Origin: Dromiciops gliroides
Taxonomy: Eukaryota > Chordata > Mammalia > Microbiotheria > Microbiotheriidae
Assembly (NCBI RefSeq): GCF_019393635.1
Contig: NC_057862.1
Coordinates: forward strand, 242,902,941 to 242,966,940
DNA length: 64,000 nucleotides
Direction of reading: 5' to 3'
The position numbers were made by a program, and so were the translations under genes. The notes beneath the pieces are model-generated. The model saw nothing but the letters and a program-made list of their open reading frames with translations, was not told where the DNA came from and ran no database searches. Every line of letters starts with the position of its first letter. Positions within the stretch are counted from its first letter, which is position 1. Below are positions 1-12,092 of this stretch, piece after piece.

Positions 1-340
1 GGAAAATACTGAGGTGTCTGTAGGACCTAAGGAGGAATTCAGCTATCCCAGCCCAGCAGGAAACCCGAAAGAAATCTTGAGTGGCGGGAGGCTCTAGGGG
101 TGGGGGGAGGGGCTCAGGCCTGTCAGAAGCTAAGAACCACAGCACACAAAGTTCTGCCGGCTGGTTAATTAGCAAGTTGGCTTGAGGTTATCTTCAGACC
201 AGAGAACAGGCCAGGTGAGAGAAGAACCTGCCCTCCCTCAAACTGAAGCACATGGGATCCTCTGAAGCTTGGGACAGTGTAGCCTGGAAGTAGGGGTCCA
301 CTGTAAGAGGGAGTTAAAAGTCAAGTAAAAAAACTGCAAG

Positions 341-1289
341 ATGAGTAAGCAAAGAAAGTTGAGAACTATAGAAAGTTTCTTCAGCAACAAGGAAGATCAA
401 GGTGCACCCTCAGAAGAGAATAACAACCTCAGTGCCCCTATGTCCAAAGCTTCCAAGAAAAATATGAATTGGTCTCAGGCCATGGAAGCACTCAAAAAGG
501 ACCTTGAAGAGAAAGTAGGAGAGATAGAAGGAAGATTTAGATAGGTGGAGGAAAGAATGAAAGAGAAATGAGAGCGGTGCAGGAGAGTCATGAGAAAAAA
601 AATCAACAGCTTGAAAAGCCAAATGGAAAAGGAGATACAAAAACTCTCAGAAGAAAATAATTGCCTTAGAATTAGGATTGAATAAATGGAAGCTAGTGAC
701 TTTATGAGAAATCAAGACACAGTAAAGCAAATCCAAATGAATTAAAAGATAAAGGGCAATATGAAATATCTCCTTGGAAAAACAGTTGACCTGGAAAATA
801 GATCTAGGAGAGATTATTTGAAAATCATTGGACTACCGGAAAACCATGACCAAAATAAGATTTTAGACAGCATGTTCCAAGAAATTGTCAGGGAAAATTT
901 CCCTGATATTCTAGAAGCAGAAGGTAAAATAGAAATTGAAAGAATCCACTGATTACCTCCCAAAAGAGATCCCAAAAGGAAAACCTCCAGGAATATTATA
1001 GCCAAATTCTAGAGCTCCCAGGCTCAAATACTGTGGAGCTACAATAAGGATAAAACAAGATCTAGCAGCATCTACATTAAAGGACCAGAGGGCATGGAAT
1101 ATCATATTCCAGAGGGCAAAGGAACTGGGACTACAGCCAAGAATCACCTACCCAGCAAAACTTAGTATAATCTTTCAGAGAAAAAAATGGGACTTCAATG
1201 AAAAAGAGGACTTTCAAGCATTTGTGATGAAAAGACCTGAACTGAATAGAAAATTTGACTTTCAAATACAAGACCCTAGAGAAGCATAA
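341..1289 (+). pseudogene. L1 ORF1p remnant (coiled coil plus RRM-like domain)
   Basis: Start ATG at 341 and final TAA at 1287-1289. The first 67 codons read openly, then TAG at 542-544 breaks the frame. Further stops follow, including TAA near 682 and TGA at 950-952, with frame changes. The charged N-terminus resembles the L1 ORF1p coiled coil. The segment at 761-952 carries the hallmark LENRSRRDYLKIIGLPEN of the RRM-like domain. The C-terminal part, before the stop, keeps FVMKRPELNRKFDFQIQD. In an intact element ORF1p is a trimeric RNA chaperone for retrotransposition; this copy cannot encode it. Confidence 0.85.
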
Positions 1290-1490
1290 AAAGGTAAACA
1301 GGAAAAAGAAATCATAAAGGATATTAAAAAGTTAAACTGTTTACATTCCTACAAGGAAAGATGAAACTTCTAACTCATAGGAAGTTTCTCAGTATTAGGG
1401 TAGCTGAAAGGAATATACTTAGAGGACACAGGTCTGAACTGAATATGAAGGGATGATATCTGTAAAGAATTAATTTTTTGTTTATCCTTG

Positions 1491-1603
1491 TTTTTTTTGT
1501 AGGGTAGACAGGGTGGGGTGTCTTATGTCTGGGGCTGGATTTGGGCTCAGGGCCTCCTGGGTCCAAGGCTGATACTTTGTCCACTGTGTCACTTAGCTTC
1601 CCC
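1491..1603 (-). mobile_element. Diverged tRNA-like SINE (MAR1/WSINE1 type)
   Basis: The right part reads as the reverse of the SINE head (tccactgtgtcacttagct) and the left part as its tail. It is more diverged than most copies in the window and interrupts the L1/HAL1-like element. Confidence 0.6.
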
Positions 1604-1699
1604 ATGATGACATCTTTAAAACAGGGTTGAGGGGTAAGAGGAATCCACTGGGGTAGGGGGAAGGGGAGAGGTGGACTGGGGAGAGGTGGCTCACATGAA

Positions 1700-2235
1700 G
1701 GAAACAAGAAAAAGCTTATGGAGGGGAGGGGAAGAGGGGGAAGGAGTGGTGGAGTGAGTAAACCTTACTACCATCAGAACTGGTTCAAAGAGGGAATAAC
1801 ATACATACTCAAATGGGTATAGTAATATATTTTTCCCTGAGGGAAAGTGGGAGGGGAAGGAGATAAGGTGGGGGAGAGAAGAGGGGAAGGAAGAAAGGAC
1901 GGATTGGGGGAGGGAGCAGTAAAAAGCAAAACACTTTTGAGGAAAATGAAGATGTTCTGCATAACTGCATAAGTAGGACATATTGAATTGCTTGATTTCA
2001 GAGAAGTTGAGGAGGGAGAGAGGAAGAATATTTAGAACACAGAATTAGCTCAAAGACCTTAATCTCATCAGAGTCTCAAGGAGGGAATAATATACACACC
2101 CAATTGGGAGGAGTAATCTATCTAACTCTACAGGAAAGTAGGAGGGGAAAAGGATAAGGAAGGAAGGGTTAATGAAAGGAGGGCAGAGCAGGGGAGGGGG
2201 CAGTCAGAAGCAAAACACTTTTGAGGAGGAATAGG
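1700..2235 (+). repeat. Tandem duplication inside the L1/HAL1-like tail
   Basis: Two diverged units with an offset of about 285-291 bases. Shared landmarks are agggaataa at 1791 and 2082, and agcaaaacacttttgagg at 1925 and 2209, with the same purine-rich sequence between them. The units differ by many substitutions, so the duplication is old or was present in the source element. Confidence 0.75.
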
Positions 2236-2869
2236 GTAAAAGAAGATAGAAAATAGAGTAAATATCACAGGAAGGGAATAGGTGGAGGGAAATAGTTATG
2301 ATGACTGATTATAATGGCAAAACATATGGTACCTACTTTGCAGGGCTATTGTGAAGAAAATTCTTTGTCAAGTTTAAGGAACTATATAAAAGTTATGATG
2401 AACAGGAAGCTATCAGAAAAACCTGGAAATACCTACATGAAGTAGTTAGCTGGCTGTATCTCAAGCCAAAATCTTGCCTGTGAGTTTTAGTTTGTCATCA
2501 TCAATTGCCTCTTGGACATTTCAAACTGCATGTTCTAGAGACATCTCAAACTCAACAGGTTCATATTTTCCCCTCCCAACCAATCCCTTCTTCTAAACTT
2601 CTCTATTTCTGTCAAAGTCACCACCATCCTTCCAGTGTCCCAAGTTGTAACTTAAGCATTATTCTCGACTTCTCACTCTACCTCACCCCACATATTCAAT
2701 TAGTTGCCAAATCTTGCTGTTTTTATCTTCATAAAATCTCTTACATTTTATCCATTCTATAAAATCCCCATCCAAGATCAGGCCCTCATTACCTCTCACC
2801 TAAGTTATTCCAAAAGCCTCATAATTGGTCTCTAAGACTTCTTCACACTTGCTGCCAAAATAATTCTCA

Positions 2870-2873
<4 letters not shown>

Positions 2874-2955
<82 letters not shown>

Positions 2956-2963
2956 GCGCGCGC
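2874..2963. repeat. (TC)n(CA)n(CG)n microsatellite
   Basis: A TC run passes directly into a CA run and ends in a short alternating CG stretch. The alternating purine-pyrimidine part could adopt Z-DNA. Confidence 0.95.
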
Positions 2964-3879
2964 ATGGAGTAAATTTATTTATTCAAGCAAATAGTAAACA
3001 GAAATTGGAGAAATTCTATAGATTAGAGTATGTCCAAAAATAAACAAGAATAAATTAGTTCTTTAGTTGGGAGCAAGATACAATCTAAGTTCAAATCAAG
3101 AAAAAAACCATCTCACCAAAGTCCATCTAAACAGTTTCTAGAGTTCAAGGAACATGATGATGCCAATTTCCTAAAAATGTCTTGTGCTCTGAGGGATGCA
3201 GTCAAATATTCAAGAGTTCCCAACTTATCTCTCTCTGGCTCAATTCCCTTAAGGTCCTCTCTTGAAATGTCTCTGCAAGCAATTGAAGGGAAAGACCTCT
3301 CCCTCCCCTATCTCCTTTAGGTGGGAGCGGGTGTTACACTGACATTACCCGCTTCTCTATCTAGCTGGTCTCAGGCTCCCAATGCTTCACCATCACCATT
3401 TTTTACCTTGTTAATGATATCTCTGCTACTACTACTGTTCCTTCTTGTCTTGGCAGATGACAGCTCATCCGATGCTGTTAACCTACTTAACCATCTCTAG
3501 TGGCTTCCCATTGCCCTGATGATAGAATAGAAATTCTTCTGCTTAACTTTTAAAGCCCTACACAAAGTGGCCCCAGTTTCATAGGACATCACTTCCCTTC
3601 TGGTCCAGTATTCTGCAGTCCAGCTAAACTGGCCTTCCTTAGTTTGTCAAATAGGGCAAACTATTTCTCATCTTCCATCTCTGTTTCTTCACACTGGCAA
3701 GACACAAATGTAACTCCACATGCCTGAAATGCACTCCTACTTTATCCTTTACCTTACAAAGTGCTTCTTTTCCTTGAAGAGATAATCTAAACACCATCTT
3801 TTGGTGGTCTTTCCCAATCCTCTGCCCTTCCCTGCAATTGCTAGTGTTCTTCCTCCCAAATTCTCTTGTATTTAATTAC

Positions 3880-4019
3880 CTTGGGGGGTGGGGGCAATGA
3901 GGGTTAAGTGACTTGCCCAGGATCACACAGTCTGTCAAGTGTCTGAGGTTGGATTTGAACTCAGGTCCTCCTGAATCCAGGGCTGGTGCTTTATCCACTG
4001 TGCCACCTAGCTGCCCCCA
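3880..4019 (-). mobile_element. MAR1/WSINE1-type SINE with 11-bp TSD
   Basis: The tRNA-like head lies at the right (ccacctagctgccccc) and the tail at the left. It is flanked by tatttaattac at 3869-3879 and 4020-4030. Confidence 0.93.
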
Positions 4020-4271
4020 TATTTAATTACTTTTTATGTATTTGTATTTATACATTTTATATTTATGCTGTATATATTTATATACATACTTGTCTCTCCC
4101 ATTAGAGTGCAAACTCCTTTAGAGTAGGGATTGTTTCATTCTTTGTACTTGTATCCCCAGCACGTGACACACAGCACCTGGCACATAGTAGGCCCTTAAT
4201 ACATATGCATTGATTGATTCAAGTCATTTGTCCCCTGAGCTCAGATTTTTCATCTGTAAAACGAGGGGGTT

Positions 4272-4508
4272 GGAATTCTTGTTTAGTTGTGTCTGACTCT
4301 CTGTGACCCCATTTGGGGTTTTCTTGGCAAAGATACTGGAGTGGTTTGCCAAGTCCTTCTCTAGCTCATTTTACAGATGAGGAAACTGAAGCAAAGAGGG
4401 TTAAGTGATTTGTCCAGGGCCACACAGCTAGTGTCTGAGACCAGATTTGAACTCAGGAAGATGAGTCTTCCTGAGGTCTGGCGCTCTATCCACTGTACCA
4501 CCCCTAGA
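4272..4508 (-). mobile_element. Long SINE with RTE-like tail
   Basis: It has the same tRNA-like head as the short SINEs. The tail reads gtgtctgactctctgtgacc and then cttggcaaagatactggagt, a 3' end resembling RTE/BovB LINEs. Class: SINE/tRNA-RTE by resemblance. Confidence 0.8.
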
Positions 4509-5481
4509 TGATCTCTAAAGTTCTTTCCAATTCTAAGTCTGTCTCCTTTAAAACCTCAGTTATCTTTTCATTCTTTATTCCTGAGATGGCTCAATCTGGA
4601 TCCAGTCTATTTATAATTTAAAAGAAAAAGAAACTGTATGTGAATAGAGGTGGGGCAAAGGATGGGGGAGCATTATTTCATTATTTTACTGTCAAGGGCT
4701 TGATCATTTCTTAGCTTTAGGAAGAAATTAAAGGGGCTTTAAAGGCACAACAGTGGGAACAGGAATTGTTTGCTCTATGAAGAAAATTTCCTTGGAAGTC
4801 GTCTAAAATAAACATCTGCCCTGGGCTCCCGCTCAGCCACCTGGCTGCCTAGAAGCAGGGAAGGAAGCTGTTTCTTTACTTTGTAGACCTGGATTTGTCA
4901 GAGTCTGGGCTGGAACTAGTAGTTAAAAGGCTCCAAAGATCTAGACATACCCTAGGGGTATAGACTTGGTTGCCTTGGCAGAGTATAACTCCCTTTCTAA
5001 AAGGTAGTGCCTGGAGGCAGAGACTATGTCCTCCCTCGGGAAGAGGAGGAGAGTCTAAAGAAGAGACCACCTTTCAGCAAAGTTGAAAGATGGAATAGAT
5101 TTATGAATAATTCACAATAACTGGGGCCCTATGCTGTGACCCAATGGTTAAATCCGTCTGCAAACACACCATCAAAGGATAAGCATTACTAGCAGGTAAT
5201 CCAGTCTCCTTTAATTATGGAACTAGTAAGAAGTTGGAAATCTAGTGAAATTTTGCCAGTTCCCAGTAAAGTGAAAAAAAAAATCGTCTTATACCTTGAG
5301 GGCTATGTTTGCAGCAGGTAAGACTACAGTGGGGTACAGCTGCATCTTACAATGTAGATGTATGGCTATGACATACAGAGCCAGAGATTACCTGTCTGTT
5401 TTCATGTAATAATATTCATATGTAATCTCAGTGTTTGAAGCAGGAAAAAAGTGGATGGGTTTGGATGCCACGTCCACTTTT

Positions 5482-5629
5482 TATTTTATTTTTTTTTGTG
5501 GGGCTATGGGGATTAAGTGACTTGCCCAGGGTCGCACAGCTAGTGTCAAGTGTCTGAGACCAGTTTTGAACTCAGGTCCTCCTGAATCCAGGGCTGGTGT
5601 TTTATCCACTGCGCCACCTAGCTGCCCCC
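5482..5629 (-). mobile_element. MAR1/WSINE1-type SINE with TSD
   Basis: A complete minus-strand copy flanked by cacgtccactttt (5469-5481) and catgtccactttt (from 5630), which differ at one base. Confidence 0.92.
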
Positions 5630-5791
5630 CATGTCCACTTTTAATCAAATAGAATGGAAGCTCCTAGCAGGGAAGGATGAGTTTTTCTTTTTTGCTTCTG
5701 ATTCTCCAGTACCTAGCCCAGTGACTTCCACACAGTACTTTAATTTATATGTGTCTTTAACACATGTATGTTGAATTTTATGTAAGTCTTT

Positions 5792-6365
5792 TGTTATGGG
5801 GGAAATTGATGGGGGTTTGGGGTAAGGTTCTTAGGAATTCCTCTTCAAAGAATTATACCCTCTTGCACATAAATTAAATTAGAATAAAATGATATTTTAT
5901 TTAGGTGCTAGGGAAAGGAAACTAAGAGAGAAGTCCTTGGACTTCTCATGGGGAGAAGGCATGACACAGAGGCGTGGCTCTCTGAGATACCTATCTCCTC
6001 AAGCAGAAGACAGGTAGATACTTTTATAGAGGACCAATGGTGGTTCGATGAGGTGATCATCTGACTGTGGAAAGTTCCCTTATTGGGGGAGGACCATCCC
6101 CCACTTGTGGTGGCTGGGGGAAGTTGGGTGAGGGGCAGCTCTGGATCTCTCAAGCCATCTCTGACCCCTCATCCCACAAAGGCAGCATCCATATCTAATC
6201 TTATCTCCCCAATGGGTGGGGGAGACTGGAATGAAGGTTGGTGGTCCTGGAGTTAACTTAGTCCAAATCTGGTGCCATTTATCTCTTTAGGTGTGTCTGT
6301 CCTATGGTTTAGTTTCTCAAGGAGAAGGTTCCAGAAAACTTTAGAGGTACCCCAGGTCCGTAACA
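5792..6365 (-). mobile_element. Solo LTR, ERV class I-like
   Basis: A 574-bp block with TG...CA ends: TGTTACGG... to ...CCATAACA on the minus strand. It is flanked by the 4-bp duplication cttt (5788-5791 and 6366-6369). On the minus strand TATAAAAG (6021-6028) precedes AATAAA (5896-5901) by about 120 bases, a normal LTR promoter and poly(A) arrangement. No internal retroviral sequence adjoins it. A 4-bp TSD fits gammaretrovirus-like (ERV1) integrases. Confidence 0.8.
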
Positions 6366-6790
6366 CTTTTAATATATGTATGTTGCATTGAACTACCATT
6401 GGCCCTTGCCATGAATATTTACCCCTGTGAGGCCCCTATTTTCCCCAATTCCTCCCAAGCACCTTGATCACCACTACTAGGAATTCACAGTATATCATGG
6501 TAGGCAACTTTTAAGAAATCAGCTGCCATATAGTTGATCTCAGTTTGGAGAAGAACAGAGAGGATAGTAGGAACTTGTTAGGAATACAGTGGCAGTTTTC
6601 TAACTCTTTTAAGTATGAAAATAACTTCCACCCTTTCTAACAATTAAGAGATACATTTGTGTAGGCAATTGCTTTTTAAAAATGTAACCCCCCCCCCCAA
6701 AAAAAAAAACCAAACCCAACCCTGAGGAAGGTATGGTCTATAAATGGTCTATTTGTTATTCACACTAAAGTGTAAAAGACTAATATTCTA

Positions 6791-6943
6791 TTAATTAATT
6801 TCTTTTTGGTGAGGCAATTGGGGTTAAGTGACTTGCCCAAGGTCACACAGCTAGTTAGTGTTAAGTGTCTGAGGCCAGATTTGAACTCAGGTACTCCTGA
6901 ATCCAGGGCCAGTGCTTTATCCACTGCGCCATCTAGCTGCCCC
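6791..6943 (-). mobile_element. MAR1/WSINE1-type SINE with 17-bp perfect TSD
   Basis: Flanked by aaaagactaatattcta at 6774-6790 and 6944-6960. The perfect duplication indicates a relatively recent insertion. Confidence 0.95.
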
Positions 6944-7183
6944 AAAAGACTAATATTCTAAATCAATAGTTTAACCACAGTGCTTTGGACAAATAAGTTT
7001 AATGTTTGTTAAATTGAATCATCAAGGCAGGAAATAGAATACTGGGAAGAGAGAAGAATGGTTTGGCTTGAAATAGAATTCAAGTAGGGAGTAATGGATA
7101 ATAAACCTGGAGCCTATTAACCGTAAAGGCCCTGTTCTCCTGCATCTGGGAAGCCCTGAACTCTGTACAATCTCCAGTTCTAA

Positions 7184-8285
7184 GTGATTATCTCTGAAAA
7201 GACCCTCTCTCCCTCTATTAAAAGAAAGTACCCCCCCCAAAAAAGACAAAAAATTGTGGGTGTCCCTCAAGGCTCTGCCAGGGTTCTCTTCTCCCTTTAT
7301 ACCATTTTGCTTGGTGATTTCATCTGCTTTCATGGATTCAATTATCTCTATGCAGATAATTCTCAGCTCTGTCTCAGTCTTGATTTGTCTAATTTCTATT
7401 CTGATCTCCATTCTCTCATCTCCAATTGCCTTTTAAACATCTTGAACTAGATATACTATAGATATCTTAACTCAACGTGTCCAAAACCGGGCTAATGAAC
7501 TTTTCCCAAACAACCCCCTTCCAAACCTCCCCATGACTGTTGAGGACACCATCCTCATAATCACATAGGATACAAACCTTTCTCACTCCTCATATTATCG
7601 GCACCTCAGTTGCCAAGTCTTGAGTATGTCCCTTTCTCTCCTCTGATACTGTACCACCTAGGGACAGGTCCTCATAATCTCATGCTTGGACTATTGCAAT
7701 AGCTTGCTGGTAAGTATCCCTGCCTTAAGTCTCTCCCTATTCAAACTTCTGCTCAGCTGTCAGACTGATCTTCCCTATGCCCAAATCTAACCATCTTGCG
7801 TCATCCAATAAATTCCCCTGGTTCCCTATTACTCCGTTTGGTTTTTTTAAAGTCCTTCATAACCCAGTTCCTTTCTACCTTTCCAATCTTCTCACACCTG
7901 ACTCCCCTCCACGTACCCTATGATCCAGGGGCCTCCTTGCTGTTCTTTGTACCAAACACCTCGAGGAATGTTCACTGGCTGCACCCCGTGCCTGGAACTC
8001 TCTCCTTCCGCATCACCCCCTTCGGCCTTCCTTCAAGTGTCCACTAAAGTTCATTTTCTGCAAGAAGCCTTTCCCAGTGCTCCCTCTGAGTCTTCCCCCT
8101 GAGATTATGACCAATTTATCCCACATATATCTTGTTTGTTTATAGTTGTTAGCACGCTGTCTCCTCCGTTAAACTGTGAGCTCCTTCAGAGCAGAGACTG
8201 TTTTTTTGCCTTTCTTTGAATTCCCATGCTTAGAATGGAGCCTGGTACATAGTAGGTACTAAATAAATACATGTTGACTTGATAC
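7184..8285 (+). mobile_element. CR1-clade (L2-like) LINE 3' part with RT remnant
   Basis: At 7259-7276 the sequence encodes GVPQGS, a conserved reverse-transcriptase motif of CR1/L2 LINEs. It is followed by FSLYTILLGD and then LYADN at 7346-7360. The catalytic YADD is altered to YADN. Frameshifted pyrimidine-rich sequence continues to the 3' end (ggtacatagtaggtactaaa near 8245). This is an old, inactive element downstream of COX16. Confidence 0.85.
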
Positions 8286-8804
8286 TGAATGCCAAAAAGA
8301 GGATTTTGTGTTTGATTCTAGAGGCAATAGAGAGCCACTACATCTTAATACCAAATACTAACATTTAAATTTCTGTGGATGCTCATTTCATCTCAATTAG
8401 CAAAAAGCTGAGTTTTGCTAATGAATGTAAAGCTTTTTCAAAGTTATTTCTTAGTTCCAAATATTACACTAAGAAGCTCTACAGAGAAACGTATAGCCTG
8501 AAATAGTCTGTAGATCAAGTACTCACAGAGACTGATCGCATTTAAATGATTGCCATTAAACAATCACTTACTGACACTGCTGTAACTGATAAATAAGCCG
8601 AGTTCTAAAAATAAACCAAGAACGTTAAAAAAAAAAAGTGTTCAATGGTGCTTCACAGAACAGGAATAGCCACGTCTTCCTGGTTTCTGTAGTTTCTATT
8701 AGTACCCAGAATGTTCTCATTACAAAGAGGTCTGAAGTGTCAAAATGTTGTCCCAGCAACTCGAAAGGGGAAAAATGGAGAAAGAGCCAAAAAAGTCCAC
8801 ATCC

Positions 8805-9053
8805 TTCTCAATGAAGTAGACTTATTTATTGAAAAGTGCCCATTCAGTGCAATTACTTCCATTTGCAAATGGGTCAGATGGAAAGTACAAAGAACTCTGC
8901 TATTTGATATTTTTTTTAGACATGTTTGCCATTCAATTACTCATGTGTTGGCTTATTCCGGAACGTAATAGTCTCTTCCTTAGACACAGGAGCAGATGAG
9001 GATAGCTAGGTAATGGCATTCTGATTTAAGAAGAGCAATCTGAGGCAGCACAC
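8805..9053 (-). other. COX16: COX16 3' UTR
   Basis: Sequence between the TGA stop and the inferred poly(A) site, about 250 bases and free of recognisable repeats. The left end is inferred from AATAAA at 8825-8830 and may shift by 10-20 bases. Confidence 0.65.
8825..8830 (-). promoter_or_regulatory. COX16: COX16 poly(A) signal AATAAA
   Basis: On the minus strand TTCAATAAATAAG lies about 225 bases after the stop codon. It is the first canonical signal downstream of the stop. Confidence 0.7.
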
Positions 9054-9170
9054 TCAGGCTTGCTTGGACTTAAGAGTTTGTGGGTCTCGTCCTTGGAGGA
9101 GGTCAGGATCTTCCCATGGTCGAGGTCCTCGGATGTTCTGCCAGTCATCAAAGGCTGAATCTTTTATTTT
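9054..9170 (-). CDS. COX16: COX16 terminal coding exon (C-terminal 38 residues plus stop)
   Basis: COX16 is a small inner-mitochondrial-membrane protein needed for assembly of cytochrome c oxidase (complex IV). It is reported to act on COX2 maturation with copper chaperones. This exon encodes 38 residues and TGA (9054-9056). It opens with [14 protein letters not shown] and contains [14 protein letters not shown], the diagnostic conserved tail of the 106-residue vertebrate protein as I recall it. A clean acceptor (tttttgttttcctgcag) ends at 9171 on the minus strand. Phase is 0, and it joins directly to the GAG codon ending the exon at 43523. The last residues (LKSKQA) differ from the human tail, as expected for a variable end. 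The protein start and membrane helix are encoded upstream, outside the window. The reading frame is intact and I see no disablement. Confidence 0.95.
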   Translation of the reverse strand, partial: KIKDSAFDDWQNIRGPRPWEDPDLLQGRDPQTLKSKQA

Positions 9171-10254
9171 CTGCAGGAAAACAAAAATGAGAATATGCGT
9201 ATTAGTTCAGGAACTCAAGGGACTGGAAGCATAGACTACTAAGGCTTTCGTTGTATTATAAACTATTAAGAAATAATATCACGAGGGTCCTTGTCCTTGG
9301 TGTCGCTTGAATGAAAGACCTAATCAGTCTTCCATGAATAGATGACTAAATCAATTTCAGGAAGGCATCTTGATTCCCTAAAACTCAGGGACGTAGTCTT
9401 GTTTATGGTGACCAAACCGAAGAGTGAAAACGTTTTTATTTAATGCAATTAAAAGGGTTCACCTTTGACAAAACTGAAAGGAGACTAATTTAAGAATGAG
9501 CTACCTTAATATTATTATTGTTTGGTAAACTAAAACAACAACAACAACAACTAAAACTAACCTTAAGCCACATACCTTTGTTTTAGTTTACTGTAGGATT
9601 CTTTTATTTTAGAATTTCTATAAATTTAAGTGGAAATTCCTTGGGTCATAGAGAATTCCAATTACCTGAAGAAACTCGGGCCCTTTGGACCTCTCCTTCA
9701 AGCAGGAATGGTTGTTTAGCTAACACATAGAGTGTATAGTTTTTCTTCCACAATGGCTTTCGAGGGTAAGTCTCTCATATATGTTAAAGGTCAATGTCAC
9801 CTCAAGAAATAAGAGAAGCCACCATGTGGCTCTCCACAAACCAGCAGAAGGTCAATTAATAGGTTAAGCAAGGGATACTTATTCTACATGGAAAGATGAG
9901 ACAGCGTTCCAGCAGAATACAAAAAAAGTTTTAGCATTTTTTGCATCTGGACCTAATCCATATTAGTGTTTGAACCATTCTATCTTTTGCTTTGTTCTAA
10001 GTGGTTGACCAGCACAGGGCTTGAGGTGAAGAAAAAAAGAACCATGATGTTTCTTCCCTTCTCTTTTCTTCCTTCTGAACCAAGTATGATTGATCACCTA
10101 ACTTTCCATATCTCGCCTCTTTAGTCTTCATGGTAGGATAAAGTAAGAGGAAGAAAAAAAATAGAGCAGAAAAGGATGAGGCTTTTTTGACATTTGGTAC
10201 AAGTGGACCCGTTGAGAAATAAAAGAAGAGAATTAATGCTACCAAGAAATCTGG

Positions 10255-10480
10255 GTTTTAGTTCCAGCTCTGCAACTTTGAGTAAGTTAGAAATCAGAGT
10301 GAATAGACCACTGGTCTTGGCTGTGTGACCCTGGGCAAGTCACTTAACCTCTGCCTCAATTTCCTCTTCTGTAAAATGGGGATAATAATAGCAAATACCT
10401 CCTAGATTGTTTTGAGGATAAAATGAAGTATTTGTAATGTGCTTTTCAAACCTTAAAGTTATCATATAAATATATGATAT
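10255..10480 (+). mobile_element. MIR/THER-type old SINE
   Basis: Contains gtgtgaccctgggcaagtca followed by the typical cctcaatttcctc and gtaaaatggg stretch. Ends are diverged and no TSD is visible. Confidence 0.75.
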
Positions 10481-10504
10481 TTGCATATATTAAGCTAAGT
10501 ATAA

Positions 10505-10880
10505 ATCCTAGCTACTACTAGAGACCCTTCAGAGGTAAAAAGGACTTTATAATCTATCTTATCCATTTCCTCACCCCTCTACAATATTCTTGGTATTCAG
10601 CCTGTGCTAGAACACTTCTGAAACTGGGGAACTCACTACCTCATTATGCAAGCCATTCTATCCTGGGACAGTAAAAGATCTTCCTTATCTTGAACTGAAA
10701 TCTACTTCCCTATCACTTGTCAAGTTTTGTTCTATGGAGCTATGCAGAATAAACTAAATACCTCTTTCAGATGACAGCATGACAGATATTTTAAGACAAT
10801 CACCACATCTCCCTAAGTCTCCTCCTCTCTACAATAAACATCTTCAGTTCTCACACCACCTTTAACTTCCTTGGGTTTCA
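10505..10880 (+). mobile_element. Ancient CR1/L3-like repeat
   Basis: Sequence such as aactcactacctcatta, followed by cattctatcctgggacag, resembles an old amniote CR1-type 3' region. It is highly diverged and the family name is uncertain. Confidence 0.45.
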
Positions 10881-11943
10881 GTTTCCCTACCTGGGTTGGG
10901 GTTGGCCTCATTTTAAAATTTTTATGTTTTCATATTCCTTTCATTTCCAAATATATTTTCCCCCCTCTCCCCTATCCAAAGAGCAATCCCTTGTAACAAA
11001 TGATGGACAAATGCTTTCTAAGACCCTTCCCAGCTTGAAGATTCTGCAGTTCCTTTCTCCAGAGCCTTCTCTTTGCCAGATGGTTGTCCTAGAATTGGTG
11101 TTGTAGTTACCTATTGGCAGGTTCCGGACTAGAAGAAGAGGAAACAGCAAGTAGCACTTTTCACCAGGATTATGCAGTTTGTACAGGGTCATTGTGAAGA
11201 TCAAATTCGACAAGGTGTGCAAAGAGAAAGCCATAAAGCATTATTTCACTAATGATGATAATTCCATCACTGCTTTGTCTTGCCTGACTGGGAACTGGAT
11301 CTGTTGTTATACATGGTGGATAACTACAGTGCCACTGATTCACACTGACAGTTCAAGGGGAAATTATTTCAGGCACAGTTATTGAATCTCTACATAGAGA
11401 GGAATTTCGTGTTCTTATATCACAGAAGAACAAGGGAAGATGGTTGCCTGGTGATCAGAGGAAATAGGAACTGCTAAGATTCTTTTGGTGAGATCAACTA
11501 TAAGAAGGAGAGAAGAAGCTCCGTAAGCCCCATCCCCCAACCCTGCAAAAAAACCAAAACAAAACAAAACAAAAAACTACCCTTGAGTAAATACCTATGA
11601 CTATTGTTTATAATTAACTATGATTTATTGCTTTAGATCTTCCCAATGGTTAACTGCTACAGAACAACATAATTACCACTAGATATAAAACATCATAAAG
11701 AAAAAGCCAGAAAAACAGTATAAGATATTTGTTTATGTATTTATTTATTTTGAGGTTATTTAATTAGGCAAAGAGGGTACATTAGTATCCAGCTAAGTTG
11801 CATGAATAAAACCTTTCCTCTAAAAATGACCTTCTCTAATGTGTGTGCTTGTACTGTTGCTCTATTTAGTTTTGTCTCCCTCCCCTCCTAAGCTGTCACT
11901 AGTATAGGAGTTAAATCCTTACTTCCACTTTCTTTTCTTTTCT

Positions 11944-12092
11944 TTTTTTTTTTTTTTGTGGGGCAATGAGGGTTAAGTGACTTGCCCAGGGTCACACAGC
12001 TAGTAGGTGCCATGTCTGAGGCTAGATTTGAACTCAGGTCCTCCTGAATCCAGGGCTGGTGCTTTATCCACTGTGCCACCTAGCTGTACCCC
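11944..12092 (-). mobile_element. MAR1/WSINE1-type SINE
   Basis: A minus-strand copy with a T-rich run (its A-rich tail) at 11930-11957. ccttacttcc occurs at 11917-11926 and 12103-12112. It may be the TSD, but some extra bases lie between the SINE head and the right copy. Confidence 0.85.

Larger units (their letters stand above)
1..2400 (+). mobile_element. Degenerate L1/HAL1-like LINE
   Basis: A leader of about 340 bases is followed by an L1-type ORF1 remnant (341-1289), then purine-rich sequence to about 2400. No ORF2 (endonuclease or reverse transcriptase) follows ORF1. That layout is expected of HAL1 half-L1 elements, or of an L1 whose ORF2 was deleted. The left end is cut by the window edge. 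A SINE sits at 1491-1603 and the tail is tandemly duplicated. Assignment to L1 is firm from ORF1; the HAL1 call is inference. Confidence 0.75.
2480..4215 (+). mobile_element. CR1-clade (L2/L3-like) LINE remnant, interrupted
   Basis: Pyrimidine-rich, reverse-transcriptase-downstream type sequence at 2490-2870 and 3465-3880 resumes at 4030-4215. It ends in the typical 3' motif (cctggcacatagtaggccctta). A microsatellite at 2874-2963, about 500 bases of unassigned sequence and a SINE at 3880-4019 interrupt it. No usable coding frame remains. Confidence 0.65.

Noticed and set aside
2874..2963. CRISPR-like or satellite array
   Set aside because: Simple di-nucleotide repeat without spacers; nothing CRISPR-like occurs in the window.
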